A stretch of DNA of 64,000 bases from Enterobacter mori (GCF_025244905.1 NZ_CP104285.1:4722693-4786692), one strand, 5' to 3'. Numbered from the stretch's first letter, positions 10,804 to 21,505 are shown. Notes: a model not told the origin generated them from the sequence alone. A program made the numbers and translations.

Positions 10804-12672
10804 TTAAATCTCGACCTGCGTTCCCAGCTCAATCACGCGGTTAGGTGGGATCTCAAACTGGTCTGGCGCGCGCAGGGCGTTACGCTGCAGGATGAGGTAC
10901 AGCTTGCCGCGCAGGCGCAGATACCACGGGCGCTTGCCGATGATCAGCGACTCGTGCGACATGAAGAACGACGTCTCCATCATCCGGCAGCTCAACCCTT
11001 CCAGACCGCAGCGGTGGAACACCTCTTCCACGTTCGGCGTTTCGCGCCAGCCGTAGCTTGCCACCACGCGCCAGAAAGTCGGCGACAGCTGTTCAATCTG
11101 CACGCGGCGCACGTTGTGAACATACGGCGCATCTTCGGTGCGCAGCGTCAGCAGGATCACCCGCTCGTGCAGTACCTTGTTATGCTTGAGGTTATGCATC
11201 AGCGCAAACGGGATCACGTTCAGCGCGCGAGACATATACACCGCGGTACCCGGCACGCGCACCGGCGGGGATTTCTCCAGTGACGCGATCATCGCCTCAA
11301 GAGAATTACCGTGCTCATGCATGCGGCGCAGCAGGCGGAAACGTTCGCTTTTCCAGGTGGTCATGACAATAAACATCACCAGACCCAGCGTCAGCGGCAG
11401 CCAGCCACCGGAGACAATCTTGTCGAGATTCGCAGAGAACAGCGGCACGTCGATGCACAGGAAGCCCACCAGAATCATCGCCACGAGGAATTTATTCCAG
11501 TGCCAGTTTCGGTACGCCACCGTGGTGGAGAGAAGCGATGTCAACACCATCGTACCGGTCACGGCAATACCGTACGCCGCCGCCAGGTTACTGGAGTGCT
11601 CGAAGCTGACGATAACAATAACAACCGCAAAATAGAGCAGCCAGTTAATGAAAGGAATGTAGATCTGGCCGGACTCCATCTCCGAGGTATGGATGATGCG
11701 CATCGGTGAGAGATAACCCAGACGCACCGCCTGGCGCGTCAGGGAGAACACGCCGGAAATCACCGCCTGAGAGGCAATGACGGTCGCCAGAGTCGCGAGG
11801 ATCAACATCGGCACCAGCGCCCAGTCTGGTGCCAGCAGGAAGAACGGGTTCTTGATCGCCTCCGGGTTTGTAAGCAGCAGCGCGCCCTGGCCGAAGTAGT
11901 TCAGCACCAGCGACGGCAGCACCACAATAAACCATGCCACGCGGATAGGCAGTTTCCCGAAGTGCCCCATGTCAGCATACAGCGCTTCCACACCGGTAAT
12001 AGAGAGCACGACGGCACCCAGCGCCACAAAGGAAACCACTTTATATTCGAGGAAGAAATGCACCGCCCAGTAAGGGTTCAGCGCATGCAGCACTTCCGGG
12101 TTCGCGATAATGCTGCGCAAGCCAAGCGCCGCCAGGACCAGGAACCAGGCCAGCATAATCGGTGCAAACAGTTTTCCCACCAGCCCGGTACCGTGCTTCT
12201 GGATCACAAACAGCAGGGTGAGGACGATTATCGCCAGCGGGACCACCCACGTATCAAGCTGCGGCGCGATAATCTCCAGCCCCTCTATCGCCGAGAGCAC
12301 CGAAATCGCGGGCGTGATAACCACCTCTCCGTAGAAGAAGCTGCCGCCAATCAGGCCGATAATCACCAGCACGGAGGTCATTCTGGCTGAGGTGTTGCGC
12401 CCTGCAAGGGACATCAGGGTCAGGATCCCGCCTTCGCCGGCGTTATCAGCACGCATAACGAAGGAGAGATACTTAACGGAAACGACCAGAATCAGCAGCC
12501 AGAAGATGAGTGACAGGAAGCCAAAAACGGCGTCGCGTTCAACACCAAAGCCAAACTGGCCGGACAAACATTCACGAAGCGTATACAGCGGGCTGGTGCC
12601 GATATCACCATAGACAACCCCGATCGCCGCAAGCGTAATTGCGGGTAATGATTGCTTATTATCAGTGCTCAT
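10804..12672 (-). CDS. kup: Low-affinity potassium uptake protein Kup (TrkD)
   Basis: The 622-residue HAK/KUP-family K+:H+ symporter has about 12 membrane segments in its first 440 residues and a hydrophilic cytoplasmic C-terminal domain. The N-terminal motif [20 protein letters not shown] (here [16 protein letters not shown], about 16-31) and GEGG in TM2 ([10 protein letters not shown]) are family hallmarks of the ion path. Length equals E. coli Kup. It is a monocistronic gene diverging from ravA across 222 bp and ending before the terminator at 10713-10743. In E. coli it is the constitutive K+ system, most useful at low pH or high osmolarity. Confidence 0.97.
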   Translation of the reverse strand: MSTDNKQSLPAITLAAIGVVYGDIGTSPLYTLRECLSGQFGFGVERDAVFGFLSLIFWLLILVVSVKYLSFVMRADNAGEGGILTLMSLAGRNTSARMTSVLVIIGLIGGSFFYGEVVITPAISVLSAIEGLEIIAPQLDTWVVPLAIIVLTLLFVIQKHGTGLVGKLFAPIMLAWFLVLAALGLRSIIANPEVLHALNPYWAVHFFLEYKVVSFVALGAVVLSITGVEALYADMGHFGKLPIRVAWFIVVLPSLVLNYFGQGALLLTNPEAIKNPFFLLAPDWALVPMLILATLATVIASQAVISGVFSLTRQAVRLGYLSPMRIIHTSEMESGQIYIPFINWLLYFAVVIVIVSFEHSSNLAAAYGIAVTGTMVLTSLLSTTVAYRNWHWNKFLVAMILVGFLCIDVPLFSANLDKIVSGGWLPLTLGLVMFIVMTTWKSERFRLLRRMHEHGNSLEAMIASLEKSPPVRVPGTAVYMSRALNVIPFALMHNLKHNKVLHERVILLTLRTEDAPYVHNVRRVQIEQLSPTFWRVVASYGWRETPNVEEVFHRCGLEGLSCRMMETSFFMSHESLIIGKRPWYLRLRGKLYLILQRNALRAPDQFEIPPNRVIELGTQVEI

Positions 12673-12843
12673 AGACTAGTCTTTTCGTTTAAATAACAAA
12701 TGTGTGCCTAGTCCCTTGGCCCACAAAAAGCGCACAGTATGCACGATTCACTGCAAAATCGTACCCCTAAATGCAACCGCATTAACGTAGCGCAAAGTAA
12801 ATTGCGCCGCACTTCAGTCTATTACCAGCCCTGACCGAAACGT

Positions 12844-12850
12844 CTATACT
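12844..12850 (+). promoter_or_regulatory. Candidate sigma-S type -10 element for ravA
   Basis: CTATACT at 12844-12850 matches the extended -10 favoured by RpoS holoenzyme and lies 44 bp upstream of the chosen ravA start, with no good -35. ravA-viaA is known to be RpoS dependent in E. coli; the site assignment is an inference. Confidence 0.5.
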
Positions 12851-12894
12851 CGCTTCAATTGGCCGCCACGACGGCGAAAGGATGCAAAACTATT

Positions 12895-14391
12895 ATGGCT
12901 CACTCACATTTATTAGCAGAAAGAATTTCCCGCCTTAGCAGCGCGCTGGAGAAAGGCCTTTACGAGCGTAGCCACGCCATTCGCCTCTGTCTACTGGCGG
13001 CATTGAGCGGTGAAAGCGTGTTTTTGCTGGGTCCACCGGGCATTGCCAAAAGCCTGATTGCCCGCAGGCTCAAATTTGCTTTTCAGAACGCCCGCGCCTT
13101 TGAATATCTCATGACCCGGTTTTCCACCCCCGAAGAAGTGTTTGGTCCGCTTTCCATTCAGGCGCTGAAAGATGAAGGGCGCTATGAGCGTTTGACGGCA
13201 GGGTATCTGCCCGAGGCTGAAATTGTCTTTCTTGATGAGATCTGGAAAGCCGGCCCGGCGATTCTGAATACCCTGCTGACGGCAATTAACGAACGTCGGT
13301 TCCGCAACGGGGCCAGTGAAGAGAAAATCCCGATGCGCCTGCTGGTGGCGGCCTCCAACGAACTGCCTGAAGCCGACAGCAGCCTGGAAGCGCTGTATGA
13401 CCGCATGTTGATCCGCCTGTGGCTGGACAAAGTGCAGGATAAATCAAATTTCCGCTCCCTGCTGATAAGCCAGCAGGATGAGAACGAAAATCCGGTGTCT
13501 GCTTCGCTGCAGGTCACCGATGAGGAGTATCACCAGTGGCAACAGGATATCGGCAAAATCACCCTGCCCGACGCGGTCTTTGAGCTGATCTTCATGCTGC
13601 GCCAACAGCTTGATTTGCTGCCTGCTGCACCTTACGTCTCTGACCGTCGCTGGAAAAAAGCGATCCGTCTGTTGCAGGCCAGCGCCTTGTTTAGCGGTCG
13701 TGATGCCGTTGCGCCAATCGATCTCATCCTGCTGAAAGACTGCCTGTGGCACGATGCCGAAGGCATGAACCTGATGCAGCAGCAGCTTGACGTTTTGATG
13801 ACCGGACACGCCTGGGGGCAGCAGGCGATGCTCAACCAGCTGGGGGCGATTGCCCAGCGGCGCATCCAGCTTCAGCAGCAGCAAAGTGATAAAACCGCGC
13901 TGAAAGTAAATCGCCTCGGGGGCATGTTCGCTCGCAAACCGCACTATGAGCTTCCTGCCGATCTGACTGGTACGACGCTCACGCTGCTGCTCCAGCAGCC
14001 GCTCAAACTGCACGATATGCAGGTCGTCCACATTACGATTGAGCGCGAAACGCTGGAACAGTGGCTCGATAAGGGCGGTGAGATCCGCGGCAAGCTTAAC
14101 GGTATTGGTTTTGCCCAGCCGCTGACGATGGAAGTGGATAGCAGCCAGCATCTGGTGATCCGCGATGTCAGCCTGCAAGGATCGCGTCTGGCACTACCGG
14201 GCACCGCTTCGGATAGCGTGCCGGAAGAGATCAAGCAGCAGCTGGAAGCGCTGGATACGGAATGGCACCAGCAGCACACGCGCTTCAGCGAGCAGCAAAA
14301 ATGCCTCTTTATTCATAGCGACTGGTTAGGTCGTATCGAAGCCAGCCTGCAGGACGTCAGCGCGCAGATCAAACAGGCGCGTCAATGCTAA
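12895..14391 (+). CDS. ravA: MoxR-family AAA+ ATPase RavA
   Basis: A 498-residue regulatory ATPase variant. The N-terminal AAA+ module has Walker A GPPGIAKS (about 46-53) and Walker B EIVFLDEI (about 109-116). A triple-helical region and the LARA domain follow. In E. coli the hexamer binds the lysine decarboxylase LdcI and works with ViaA on respiratory complexes. ATG 12895 is preferred over an upstream in-frame start at 12859 because the product then begins [16 protein letters not shown] as in E. coli. It overlaps viaA by 7 bp. Confidence 0.95.
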   Translation: MAHSHLLAERISRLSSALEKGLYERSHAIRLCLLAALSGESVFLLGPPGIAKSLIARRLKFAFQNARAFEYLMTRFSTPEEVFGPLSIQALKDEGRYERLTAGYLPEAEIVFLDEIWKAGPAILNTLLTAINERRFRNGASEEKIPMRLLVAASNELPEADSSLEALYDRMLIRLWLDKVQDKSNFRSLLISQQDENENPVSASLQVTDEEYHQWQQDIGKITLPDAVFELIFMLRQQLDLLPAAPYVSDRRWKKAIRLLQASALFSGRDAVAPIDLILLKDCLWHDAEGMNLMQQQLDVLMTGHAWGQQAMLNQLGAIAQRRIQLQQQQSDKTALKVNRLGGMFARKPHYELPADLTGTTLTLLLQQPLKLHDMQVVHITIERETLEQWLDKGGEIRGKLNGIGFAQPLTMEVDSSQHLVIRDVSLQGSRLALPGTASDSVPEEIKQQLEALDTEWHQQHTRFSEQQKCLFIHSDWLGRIEASLQDVSAQIKQARQC

Positions 14392-15836
14392 CGCTGGACA
14401 CGCTCAACGTGATGCTGGCTGTCAGCGAGGAAGGATTAATTGAAGAGGTGGTCATCACCCTTCTGGCCTCTCCGCAGCTGGCGGCCTTCTTTGAAAAATT
14501 CCCCAGGCTCAAAAAGGCGATGACCGACGATCTCCCGCGCTGGCGGGATAACCTTCGCCAGCGGTTTAGGGAAACGGAAGTCCCGCCTGAACTGACGGAG
14601 GAGGTCGCCAGCTATCAGCAGTGTCAACGGCTGTCGACACCGCAGTTTATCGTCCAGCTACCGCAAACCCTTACGCTGCTTGATAAAGTCCACTCTCCGT
14701 TTGCCAGCCAGGCGCGGGCGCTGGTTACGGATAACGCCACCTTTACCCCCGCGCTGCATACCCTGTTTTTACAGCGCTGGCGGTTGAGCCTTGTCGTTCA
14801 GGCTACAACCCTTAACCAGCAGTTGCTGGATGAAGAGCGTGAACAGCTGCTCAGCGAAGTTCAGGAGCGTATGACGCTGAGCGGCCAGCTTGAAGAGGTG
14901 CTGGTAGAAAATGAAAACGCCGCCGGACGTCTGTGGGACATGAGCGCCGGGCAGTTGAAGCGCGGGGACTACCAGCTGATCGTGAAGTACGGCGACTTTC
15001 TAACGCAGCAGCCTGAGCTGATGAAGCTTGCGGAGCAGCTTGGCCGCTCGCGGGAGGCAAAATCGGTCCCAAAGAAAGACGCGCCGATGGAAACCTTCCG
15101 CACGCTGGTCCGCGAACCGGCCACCGTGCCAGAACAGGTGGATGGATTGCAGCAAAGTGACGACATCTTACGCCTGCTGCCGACCGAGCTAAGCACGCTG
15201 GGGATGACCGAGCTGGAATATGAGTTTTATCGTCGTCTGGTGGAAAAGCAACTCCTCACCTATCGACTGCATGGGGAATCCTGGCGCGAGAAGGTAAGCC
15301 AGCGTCCTGTGGTTCATCAGGACTTTGATGAGCAGCCGCGCGGGCCTTTTATTGTCTGCGTGGATACGTCCGGATCGATGGGCGGGTTTAACGAGCAGTG
15401 CGCGAAGGCGTTCTGTCTGGCGCTGATGCGCGTCGCGCTCGCCGATCGGCGCCGCTGCTTCATCATGCTGTTCTCCAGCGAGGTGGTAGGTTATGAATTG
15501 ACGAACCAGCAGGGGATCGAGCAGGCGATCCGCTTTTTGAGCCAGCGTTTTCGCGGCGGTACCGATCTGGCCAGCTGTTTTCGCAGCATTGTGGAGCGTA
15601 TGCAGGGCGGTGACTGGTACGACGCCGACACGGTGGTCATTTCCGATTTTATCGCCCAGCGGCTGCCGGATGACGTGGTGAATAAAGTGAAGGAGTTACA
15701 GCGGGTGCATCAGCACCGGTTCCATGCCGTCGCGATGTCCGCGCATGGAAAACCCGGCATCATGCGCATCTTCGATCATATCTGGCGCTTTGATACCGGG
15801 CTGCGTAGCCGTCTGCTGAGACGCTGGCGGCGTTAA
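14385..15836 (+). CDS. viaA: VWA-domain protein ViaA, RavA partner
   Basis: The 483-residue protein has a C-terminal von Willebrand factor A domain. The metal-ion-dependent adhesion site is intact: DTSGS at 327-331 and the downstream Thr in GGTDL. It stimulates RavA ATPase activity in E. coli and affects aminoglycoside sensitivity. The ORF starts inside the last codons of ravA, indicating translational coupling. Its stop codon abuts the stop codon of convergent asnA with no bases between and no visible terminator. Confidence 0.94.
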   Translation: MLTLDTLNVMLAVSEEGLIEEVVITLLASPQLAAFFEKFPRLKKAMTDDLPRWRDNLRQRFRETEVPPELTEEVASYQQCQRLSTPQFIVQLPQTLTLLDKVHSPFASQARALVTDNATFTPALHTLFLQRWRLSLVVQATTLNQQLLDEEREQLLSEVQERMTLSGQLEEVLVENENAAGRLWDMSAGQLKRGDYQLIVKYGDFLTQQPELMKLAEQLGRSREAKSVPKKDAPMETFRTLVREPATVPEQVDGLQQSDDILRLLPTELSTLGMTELEYEFYRRLVEKQLLTYRLHGESWREKVSQRPVVHQDFDEQPRGPFIVCVDTSGSMGGFNEQCAKAFCLALMRVALADRRRCFIMLFSSEVVGYELTNQQGIEQAIRFLSQRFRGGTDLASCFRSIVERMQGGDWYDADTVVISDFIAQRLPDDVVNKVKELQRVHQHRFHAVAMSAHGKPGIMRIFDHIWRFDTGLRSRLLRRWRR

Positions 15837-16829
15837 TTAAAGAAGAGAACCGACGCTTTCACGTACCTGCTGCGGCCATACGCCACACTGCACCTGACCG
15901 ATATGTGGCAATTGAAGCAGCAGCATGGTCAAACGGGACTGGCCGATACCGCCGCCGATGGTCTGTGGCATTTCACCGCGCAGCAGCGCCTGGTGCCACT
16001 CTAATTTGAGGCGATCTTCATCACCAGTAACGGCCAGCTGGCGCTTCAGTGCCTCCGCATCCACGCGGATCCCCATAGAAGAGAGCTCAAAGGCATCTTC
16101 CAGAACCGGGTTCCAGACCAGAATATCACCGTTCAGGCCGGCAAATTCAGATTCACCTGCAGTACTCCAGTCGTCATAGTCCGGCGCACGGACGTCGTGA
16201 CGTTTGCCGTCAGACAATTTCCCGCCGATCCCGATCAGGAACACGGCACCTAACTCTTTAGCAATCGCACGTTCACGACCTTTGGCATCCAGACCCGGGA
16301 AGCGGCTCAGCAATTCCTGACTGTGAACAAAGTGGATCGTTTCCGGCAGGAACGGTGTCAAACCAAACTCTTTACTCACTGCCGCTTCGGTGGCTTTGAT
16401 CCCGGCGTAGATCGCTTCAACGGTAGATTTCAGCGTGCCAACATGGCGCTCGCCGTCACCCATCACGCGCTCCCAGTCCCATTGGTCAACGTAGACGGAG
16501 TGAATTGGGGTGAGGCGGTCTTCATCGGGACGAAGGGCTTTCATGTGCGTGTAAAGCCCTTCGCCCGCGCTGAAGTCGTGTTGTCCCAGAGTTTGACGCT
16601 TCCACTTCGCCAGGGAATGAACCACTTCGAACTGGGCGTCTGGCAGTGTTTTCACTTTCACCTGTACCGCTTTTTCGCATCCAGACAAGTTATCCTGCGT
16701 CCCGTCACCCACGCGGCTGAGAATGGGCGCCTGAACTTCAATCAGCCCAAGCTTGTCTTCCAGCTGGCGGGAAAAGTGGGATTTTACGAAACTGATCTGG
16801 CGTTGTTTTGCGATATAAGCGGTTTTCAT
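15837..16829 (-). CDS. asnA: Aspartate-ammonia ligase AsnA
   Basis: The 330-residue cytoplasmic asparagine synthetase A makes asparagine from aspartate, ammonia and ATP through an aspartyl-adenylate. Its fold is that of class II aminoacyl-tRNA synthetases. The C-terminal [14 protein letters not shown] resembles the motif 3 arginine region of that class. Length matches E. coli. It diverges from asnC, whose product activates asnA when asparagine is scarce in E. coli. Its stop touches that of viaA. Confidence 0.97.
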   Translation of the reverse strand: MKTAYIAKQRQISFVKSHFSRQLEDKLGLIEVQAPILSRVGDGTQDNLSGCEKAVQVKVKTLPDAQFEVVHSLAKWKRQTLGQHDFSAGEGLYTHMKALRPDEDRLTPIHSVYVDQWDWERVMGDGERHVGTLKSTVEAIYAGIKATEAAVSKEFGLTPFLPETIHFVHSQELLSRFPGLDAKGRERAIAKELGAVFLIGIGGKLSDGKRHDVRAPDYDDWSTAGESEFAGLNGDILVWNPVLEDAFELSSMGIRVDAEALKRQLAVTGDEDRLKLEWHQALLRGEMPQTIGGGIGQSRLTMLLLQLPHIGQVQCGVWPQQVRESVGSLL

Positions 16830-16919
16830 TATTTATACTCCTGCGTCCTGTTGATATTGATTAAGCAACAGAAACGGCACTCAATTCAATAACCCATCAA
16901 CAAAAAGCCACCTTCACTT

Positions 16920-16947
16920 TTGATTCGTTAAAATAAGACGCTAGAAT
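16920..16947 (+). promoter_or_regulatory. Candidate asnC promoter
   Basis: -35 TTGATT (16920-16925), 16-bp spacer and -10 TAGAAT (16942-16947) point rightward, 33 bp upstream of the asnC start. The 151-bp asnA-asnC gap must also hold the asnA promoter and AsnC sites, which I cannot pinpoint. Confidence 0.5.
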
Positions 16948-16980
16948 AGAGTGATTCATCAATCTTCATAAGAAAAAGCT

Positions 16981-17439
16981 ATGGAAAATTATCAGATCGA
17001 CAATCTGGACCGCGGCATCCTGGAGGCCTTAATGGCTAATGCACGCACCGCCTACGCTGAACTGGCAAAACAGTTTGGCGTCAGCCCTGGGACGATTCAC
17101 GTTCGCGTAGAGAAGATGAAACAAGCGGGGATCATTACCGGCGCACGCATCGACGTCAGCCCAAAGCAGCTGGGTTATGACGTCTGCTGCTTTATCGGCA
17201 TTATTCTTAAAAGCGCAAAAGACTACCCTTCCGCACTGGCGAAACTGAACGCGCTGGATGAAGTCACCGAGGCGTATTACACCACCGGGCACTACAGCAT
17301 CTTTATTAAGGTGATGTGTCGATCCATTGACGCCCTCCAGCAGGTACTTATCAACAAGATCCAAACAATCGATGAAATTCAGTCCACCGAGACCCTGATC
17401 TCCCTGCAAAACCCGATCATGCGTACCATCCGCCCGTGA
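16981..17439 (+). CDS. asnC: Asparagine-responsive regulator AsnC
   Basis: A 152-residue Lrp/AsnC-family regulator. The N-terminal helix-turn-helix is at about 20-45 (AELAKQFGVSPGTIHVRVEKM) and is followed by the RAM effector-binding beta-alpha domain that binds asparagine and forms octamers. In E. coli it activates the divergent asnA, represses itself and influences mioC-gidA transcription near oriC. Here too it reads toward mioC, 90 bp away, so transcription from asnC can enter mioC and oriC. Confidence 0.96.
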   Translation: MENYQIDNLDRGILEALMANARTAYAELAKQFGVSPGTIHVRVEKMKQAGIITGARIDVSPKQLGYDVCCFIGIILKSAKDYPSALAKLNALDEVTEAYYTTGHYSIFIKVMCRSIDALQQVLINKIQTIDEIQSTETLISLQNPIMRTIRP

Positions 17440-17451
17440 TCGGGCAAAATC

Positions 17452-17500
17452 ATACCCACATTTTCCACAGGTAGATCCCAGCTCGCTCACAGCGTACAAT
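17452..17500 (+). promoter_or_regulatory. mioC promoter region with DnaA boxes
   Basis: Two DnaA-box-like 9-mers lie in tandem: ATACCCACA (17452-17460) and TTTTCCACA (17461-17469, one mismatch to TTATCCACA). A -10-like TACAAT is at 17495-17500. This mirrors the E. coli mioC promoter, which DnaA represses and which responds to the stringent response. No consensus -35 is seen. Confidence 0.65.
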
Positions 17501-17529
17501 GATCGCCTCTTTATCTGAGCGAGCGATCA

Positions 17530-17979
17530 ATGGCGGACATTACCCTTATCAGTGGCAGCACCCTTGGCGGTGCGGAATACGTAGCGGAACATCTGGCTGA
17601 GAAGCTGGAAGATGCAGGCTTTTCGACAGAAACTTTGCACGGGCCGTTACTTGAAGATCTCCCGGTTGACGGGGTCTGGCTGCTGATTACCTCCACGCAC
17701 GGCGCGGGCGATCTCCCGGATAATCTGCAACCTTTATATGACGAACTGTTGGAACAACAGCCTGACCTGTCAAACGTCCGTTTTGGCGCGGTAGGGATCG
17801 GCAGTCGTGAATATGACACCTTCTGCGGTGCAATAGAGAAAGTTGAAGCAGCTGTCACGGCGTGTGGAGCAAAACAGCTGGGTGAAACGCTCAAGATCAA
17901 CATCCTCGATCATGATATTCCGGAAGATCCGGCCGAGATCTGGCTAGCAGATTGGAAAAATTTACTCAAAAACGATTAA
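17530..17979 (+). CDS. mioC: Flavodoxin-like protein MioC
   Basis: A 149-residue single-domain FMN protein of the flavodoxin fold. The N-terminal phosphate-binding loop is SGSTLGGAEYVAEHL (about 8-22), and the STHGAGDLPDN loop (about 56-66) packs on the isoalloxazine ring. E. coli MioC supports biotin synthase electron transfer in vitro. The gene lies directly left of oriC and its transcription runs into the origin, which can affect initiation. It is two residues longer than the E. coli protein as I recall it. Confidence 0.95.
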   Translation: MADITLISGSTLGGAEYVAEHLAEKLEDAGFSTETLHGPLLEDLPVDGVWLLITSTHGAGDLPDNLQPLYDELLEQQPDLSNVRFGAVGIGSREYDTFCGAIEKVEAAVTACGAKQLGETLKINILDHDIPEDPAEIWLADWKNLLKND

Positions 17980-17995
17980 AGATCGCGCGAACAGA

Positions 17996-18004
17996 TGTGG
18001 ATAA
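17996..18004 (-). promoter_or_regulatory. DnaA box R4 (oriC)
   Basis: TGTGGATAA, the exact complement of the high-affinity box TTATCCACA, at the mioC-side edge of oriC. Confidence 0.93.
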
Positions 18005-18034
18005 CTCTGGTTAAAAGCTCGTATTAACCCGTAG

Positions 18035-18043
18035 TTATCCAAA
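18035..18043 (+). promoter_or_regulatory. DnaA box R3 (oriC)
   Basis: TTATCCAAA, the weak R3-type box with one change from consensus, bound by DnaA-ATP late in the cycle in E. coli. Confidence 0.8.
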
Positions 18044-18069
18044 GAACAACTCTGGGGATGTTTTTGGCC

Positions 18070-18078
18070 TGTGTATAA
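18070..18078 (-). promoter_or_regulatory. DnaA box R2 (oriC)
   Basis: TGTGTATAA, complement of TTATACACA, the E. coli R2 box sequence. Confidence 0.9.
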
Positions 18079-18175
18079 AGTCGCGATCTGATCCCAGCTT
18101 ATACGTTTCAGGATCACCGATCATTCACAGCAAACGATCCTTCCTAACCTGATGATCTTATTTGCCGGATCGGAC

Positions 18176-18184
18176 TTATCCACA
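18176..18184 (+). promoter_or_regulatory. DnaA box R1 (oriC)
   Basis: TTATCCACA, the consensus high-affinity box next to the unwinding region. Confidence 0.93.
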
Positions 18185-18197
18185 ACAGACCGCGATC

Positions 18198-18260
18198 CTA
18201 ATAAGAGATCACAATAGAACAGATCTCTAAGTAAAAAGATCTTCTTTTTAATAGCCCAGG
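18198..18260 (-). other. oriC DNA unwinding element with three 13-mers
   Basis: On the minus strand the 13-mers read GATCTTTTTACTT (L, 18241-18229), GATCTGTTCTATT (M, 18225-18213) and GATCTCTTATTAG (R, 18210-18198). M and R are identical to E. coli; L differs at a few positions. DnaA-ATP melts this A/T-rich segment to load DnaB. Confidence 0.9.
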
Positions 18261-18353
18261 ATCCCAATGCTTTCTCGAAAGACTAAAGTTGAGTAGAATC
18301 CACGGCCCGGGCTTCAATCCATTTTCATACCGCTTTACGCGAGGCAGACCACC

Positions 18354-20243
18354 ATGTTTTATCAGGATCCTTTTGACGTCATCATCATTGGCGGGGGTCA
18401 CGCAGGCACTGAGGCCGCCATGGCCGCAGCGCGAATGGGTCAGCAGACCCTGCTTTTGACACACAATATCGACACGCTGGGACAAATGTCCTGTAATCCG
18501 GCGATTGGCGGCATTGGGAAAGGACACCTGGTAAAAGAAGTGGATGCACTTGGCGGCTTGATGGCGAAAGCGATCGATCATGCAGGCATTCAGTTTAGGA
18601 TACTAAACGCGAGTAAAGGGCCTGCTGTTCGAGCGACCCGTGCACAGGCAGACCGCGTGCTTTACCGTCAGGCTGTGCGCACCGCGCTGGAGAACCAGCC
18701 GAACCTGATGATCTTCCAGCAGGCTGTTGAAGATCTTATCGTCGAGAACGATCGCGTCGTGGGTGCCGTGACCCAGATGGGTCTCAAGTTCCGCGCAAAA
18801 GCGGTTGTGCTGACCGTCGGGACATTCCTGGACGGAAAAATTCATATCGGCCTGGATAACTACAGCGGTGGCCGTGCTGGCGATCCGCCGTCTATCCCAC
18901 TGTCACGTCGTCTGCGCGAACTGCCGCTGCGCGTCAGCCGCCTGAAAACCGGTACACCGCCGCGTATTGATGCACGCACCATTGATTTCAGCGTGCTGGC
19001 GCAACAGCACGGTGATAATCCGATGCCGGTGTTCTCGTTCATGGGTAATGCGGCTCAGCATCCGCAGCAGGTACCGTGCTACATCACGCATACCAACGAG
19101 AAAACCCATGACGTGATCCGCAATAACCTCGATCGTAGCCCAATGTATGCCGGTGTGATCGAAGGGATCGGCCCGCGCTACTGCCCGTCGATCGAAGACA
19201 AGGTGATGCGCTTTGCCGATCGTAACCAGCACCAGATCTTCCTGGAGCCGGAAGGACTGACCTCAAACGAAATTTACCCGAACGGCATCTCCACCAGCCT
19301 GCCGTTCGACGTGCAGATGCAAATTGTTCGCTCAATGCAGGGTATGGAGAACGCAAAAATCGTTCGCCCTGGCTACGCTATTGAGTACGATTTCTTCGAC
19401 CCGCGTGACCTGAAGCCCACTCTGGAAAGCAAATTCATCCAGGGTCTGTTCTTCGCAGGCCAGATTAACGGTACTACCGGCTACGAAGAAGCGGCTGCAC
19501 AGGGTCTGCTTGCCGGTCTTAACGCCGCACGCTTCTCTGCCGAGAAAGAGGGCTGGGCACCAGGACGTTCTCAGGCGTATCTGGGCGTGCTGGTTGACGA
19601 TCTTTGCACGCTGGGTACCAAAGAACCGTACCGTATGTTTACCTCTCGCGCGGAATATCGCCTGATGCTGCGCGAAGACAACGCCGACCTGCGTCTAACC
19701 GAAATGGGCCGCGAGCTGGGTCTTGTCGATGACGAACGCTGGGCGCGTTTTAACGAGAAGCTGGAACGCATTGAGCAGGAACGTCAGCGTCTGAAAACCA
19801 CCTGGGTGAATCCACTGGCGGAAACAGCTGCCGAAGTGAACGCTCACTTAACAGCGCCGCTGTCGCGTGAAGCCAGCGGTGAAGATCTGCTGCGTCGCCC
19901 TGAAGTGACCTACGAGAACCTGGTCAAACTGACCGCGTTCGCGCCGGGCCTGGAAGACGCTGAAGCGGCCGAGCAGGTCGAAATCCAGGTGAAATACGAA
20001 GGTTACATCGCGCGTCAGCAGGATGAGATCGAAAAACAGCAGCGCAACGAAAACACGCTGCTGCCGGAAATGCTGGACTACCGCCAGGTAACGGGCCTTT
20101 CCAACGAAGTGATCGCTAAGCTGAACGATCACAAACCTGTGTCGATCGGCCAGGCTTCCCGTATCTCCGGCGTCACACCTGCCGCGATTTCGATTCTGCT
20201 GGTGTGGCTGAAAAAGCAAGGCATGCTGCGCCGCAGCGCGTAG
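18354..20243 (+). CDS. mnmG: tRNA uridine-34 5-carboxymethylaminomethyl synthase subunit MnmG (GidA)
   Basis: A 629-residue FAD protein that, with MnmE, installs cmnm5/nm5 groups on wobble U34 of tRNAs reading split codon boxes. The Rossmann motif [12 protein letters not shown] (about 11-22) binds FAD, and the conserved [22 protein letters not shown] segment follows. Conserved catalytic cysteines lie in the central insertion and the helical C-terminus contacts MnmE and tRNA. It is the first gene right of oriC; its transcription away from the origin aids unwinding in E. coli. The partner gene mnmE is at the other end of this window. Confidence 0.97.
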   Translation: MFYQDPFDVIIIGGGHAGTEAAMAAARMGQQTLLLTHNIDTLGQMSCNPAIGGIGKGHLVKEVDALGGLMAKAIDHAGIQFRILNASKGPAVRATRAQADRVLYRQAVRTALENQPNLMIFQQAVEDLIVENDRVVGAVTQMGLKFRAKAVVLTVGTFLDGKIHIGLDNYSGGRAGDPPSIPLSRRLRELPLRVSRLKTGTPPRIDARTIDFSVLAQQHGDNPMPVFSFMGNAAQHPQQVPCYITHTNEKTHDVIRNNLDRSPMYAGVIEGIGPRYCPSIEDKVMRFADRNQHQIFLEPEGLTSNEIYPNGISTSLPFDVQMQIVRSMQGMENAKIVRPGYAIEYDFFDPRDLKPTLESKFIQGLFFAGQINGTTGYEEAAAQGLLAGLNAARFSAEKEGWAPGRSQAYLGVLVDDLCTLGTKEPYRMFTSRAEYRLMLREDNADLRLTEMGRELGLVDDERWARFNEKLERIEQERQRLKTTWVNPLAETAAEVNAHLTAPLSREASGEDLLRRPEVTYENLVKLTAFAPGLEDAEAAEQVEIQVKYEGYIARQQDEIEKQQRNENTLLPEMLDYRQVTGLSNEVIAKLNDHKPVSIGQASRISGVTPAAISILLVWLKKQGMLRRSA

Positions 20244-20263
20244 TTTCTTGAACCTTGCTTTTT

Positions 20264-20330
20264 GGCGGGTGGCGCTTCGCTTACCCGCCCTACTTATTCG
20301 TAGGCCCGGTAAGCGAAGCGCCACCGGGCG
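20264..20330. repeat. REP pair (BIME) between mnmG and rsmG
   Basis: Two inverted REP units: GGCGGGTGGCGCTTCGCTTA-CCCGCC (20264-20289) and GCCCGGTAAGCGAAGCGCCA-CCGGGC (20303-20328), each a palindrome and complementary to each other. The same family recurs at 29988, 38647, 42183 and 44404. REP units can stabilise upstream mRNA and bind gyrase or IHF. Confidence 0.8.
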
Positions 20331-20355
20331 AAAAATCTCTAAACAGGTATTCACC

Positions 20356-20979
20356 GTGCTCAATAAACTCTCTCGTCTGCTGGATGAAGCAGGTATTTCG
20401 CTCACCGATCACCAGAAAAATCAGCTGGTGGCGTATGTCGATATGCTGAACAAATGGAACAAAGCGTACAACCTGACGTCTGTGCGCGACCCCAACGAGA
20501 TGCTGATCCGCCATATTCTCGACAGTATCGTGGTGGCCCCATACCTTAACGGAGAGCGCTTTATCGACGTAGGCACCGGCCCGGGTTTGCCGGGGATCCC
20601 GTTGTCTATTGTTCGCCCGGAGAGCCATTTCACGCTGCTGGACAGCCTTGGCAAACGCGTACGTTTCTTACGCCAGGTTCAGCACGAGCTGAAGCTTGAA
20701 AACATCACTCCCGTCCAGAGCAGGGTAGAGGCGTTCCCGGCAGAGCCACCGTTCGATGGGGTGATTAGCCGTGCATTCGCCTCGCTCAACGATATGGTGA
20801 GCTGGTGCAAGCATCTCCCTGCGAAGGAAGGACGTTTTTATGCCCTGAAAGGACTCGTTCCTGAGGACGAAATTGAGCACCTCCCGGAAGGTTTTTCCGT
20901 GGAATCAATTGAAAAATTACAGGTCCCGCACCTTGAAGGTGAGCGTCATCTGGTGATTCTTAAGCCAAACAATTTTTAA
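20356..20979 (+). CDS. rsmG: 16S rRNA (guanine-527-N7)-methyltransferase RsmG (GidB)
   Basis: The 207-residue SAM-dependent methyltransferase makes m7G527 of 16S rRNA; its loss gives low-level streptomycin resistance in other species. The SAM motif is [13 protein letters not shown], at about residues 71-83. The open frame reaches back to 20248, but the first 36 codons are translated REP sequence. GTG 20356 gives the E. coli length and N-terminus (MLNKLSxLL). It follows mnmG across a REP pair. Confidence 0.95.
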   Translation: MLNKLSRLLDEAGISLTDHQKNQLVAYVDMLNKWNKAYNLTSVRDPNEMLIRHILDSIVVAPYLNGERFIDVGTGPGLPGIPLSIVRPESHFTLLDSLGKRVRFLRQVQHELKLENITPVQSRVEAFPAEPPFDGVISRAFASLNDMVSWCKHLPAKEGRFYALKGLVPEDEIEHLPEGFSVESIEKLQVPHLEGERHLVILKPNNF

Positions 20980-21477
20980 AAATTAAATAAAAAATTGGGA
21001 ATTTGTGCTGTTCTTGTTGTGTTAAAAAGCAGCGCATTTCCGGGGATTATTCTGAGTTAAATTTAACCTTGTTGTTACCATGGGTTTTCTTGCAGTTAAC
21101 GTTGTGGTTATTGTTCACCGTTAAGATAATCAACTGCGAAAATATCAGGCTGCTAAAAGTGAAAAGTCGCAACAAGAAATCAATGTTAAATTTTTATTAA
21201 GAATGTCAATAAAAGGTTTTTGTTGTATACAGGTTTGTTTTAAAAATAGTTGCGATATTTTGTCTTTAATTTCATAAGGATGAAATAATCGAATTTACGT
21301 CTTTGATAAATACAACCTTATCGTAAATGTGTATTTTGTGATCTCGTGCACGCTTTCTCGCCAACGTTTTCGCGATGTTTGCAGTTTTGCCAGAAGGTCA
21401 ACGCGGACGCGAAAAGTTGAAAAACAGCGGCGGGGAAAAATATTTAAACATTTATTCACCTTTTCGCTACTTAATGT
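20980..21477 (+). other. Long A/T-rich rsmG-atpI intergenic region, no gene seen
   Basis: About 500 bp of A/T-rich sequence upstream of the atp promoter. A 65-codon frame at 21003-21200 has neither a ribosome site nor a recognisable product and is not called. No clear Rho-independent terminator for rsmG is visible. The E. coli gap is similarly long and is known to carry atp control elements. Confidence 0.6.
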
Positions 21478-21505
21478 TTGAAATCACGGGTGCGCACCGT
21501 ATAAT
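21478..21505 (+). promoter_or_regulatory. Main atp operon promoter
   Basis: -35 TTGAAA (21478-21483), 16-bp spacer, -10 TATAAT (21500-21505), 90 bp upstream of atpI. The surrounding bases match the mapped E. coli atp promoter almost exactly. A second weak pair (TTGACT near 21532 with TATACG near 21551) may add transcripts. Confidence 0.85.

Larger units (their letters stand above)
17981..18263 (+). other. oriC: Chromosomal replication origin oriC
   Basis: The mioC-mnmG gap holds an origin closely matching E. coli oriC, written here in reverse orientation. DnaA boxes: R4 (17996-18004), R3 (18035-18043, TTATCCAAA), R2 (18070-18078) and R1 (18176-18184). The unwinding region is at 18198-18260. 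There are 13 GATC sites (17981, 18085, 18090, 18112, 18119, 18136, 18154, 18168, 18194, 18207, 18222, 18238, 18260) for Dam methylation and SeqA sequestration. IHF and Fis sites are expected between R1 and R2 but not resolved by eye. Confidence 0.97.

Noticed and set aside
18198..18581. 127-codon minus-strand frame across oriC and the mnmG start
   Set aside because: It overlaps the unwinding region and mnmG and has no plausible product.
20248..20355. 36-codon N-terminal extension of rsmG
   Set aside because: It is translated REP palindrome; the GTG at 20356 gives the conserved start.
21003..21200. 65-codon frame between rsmG and atpI
   Set aside because: It lacks a ribosome site and recognisable sequence; A/T-rich intergenic sequence yields such frames by chance.
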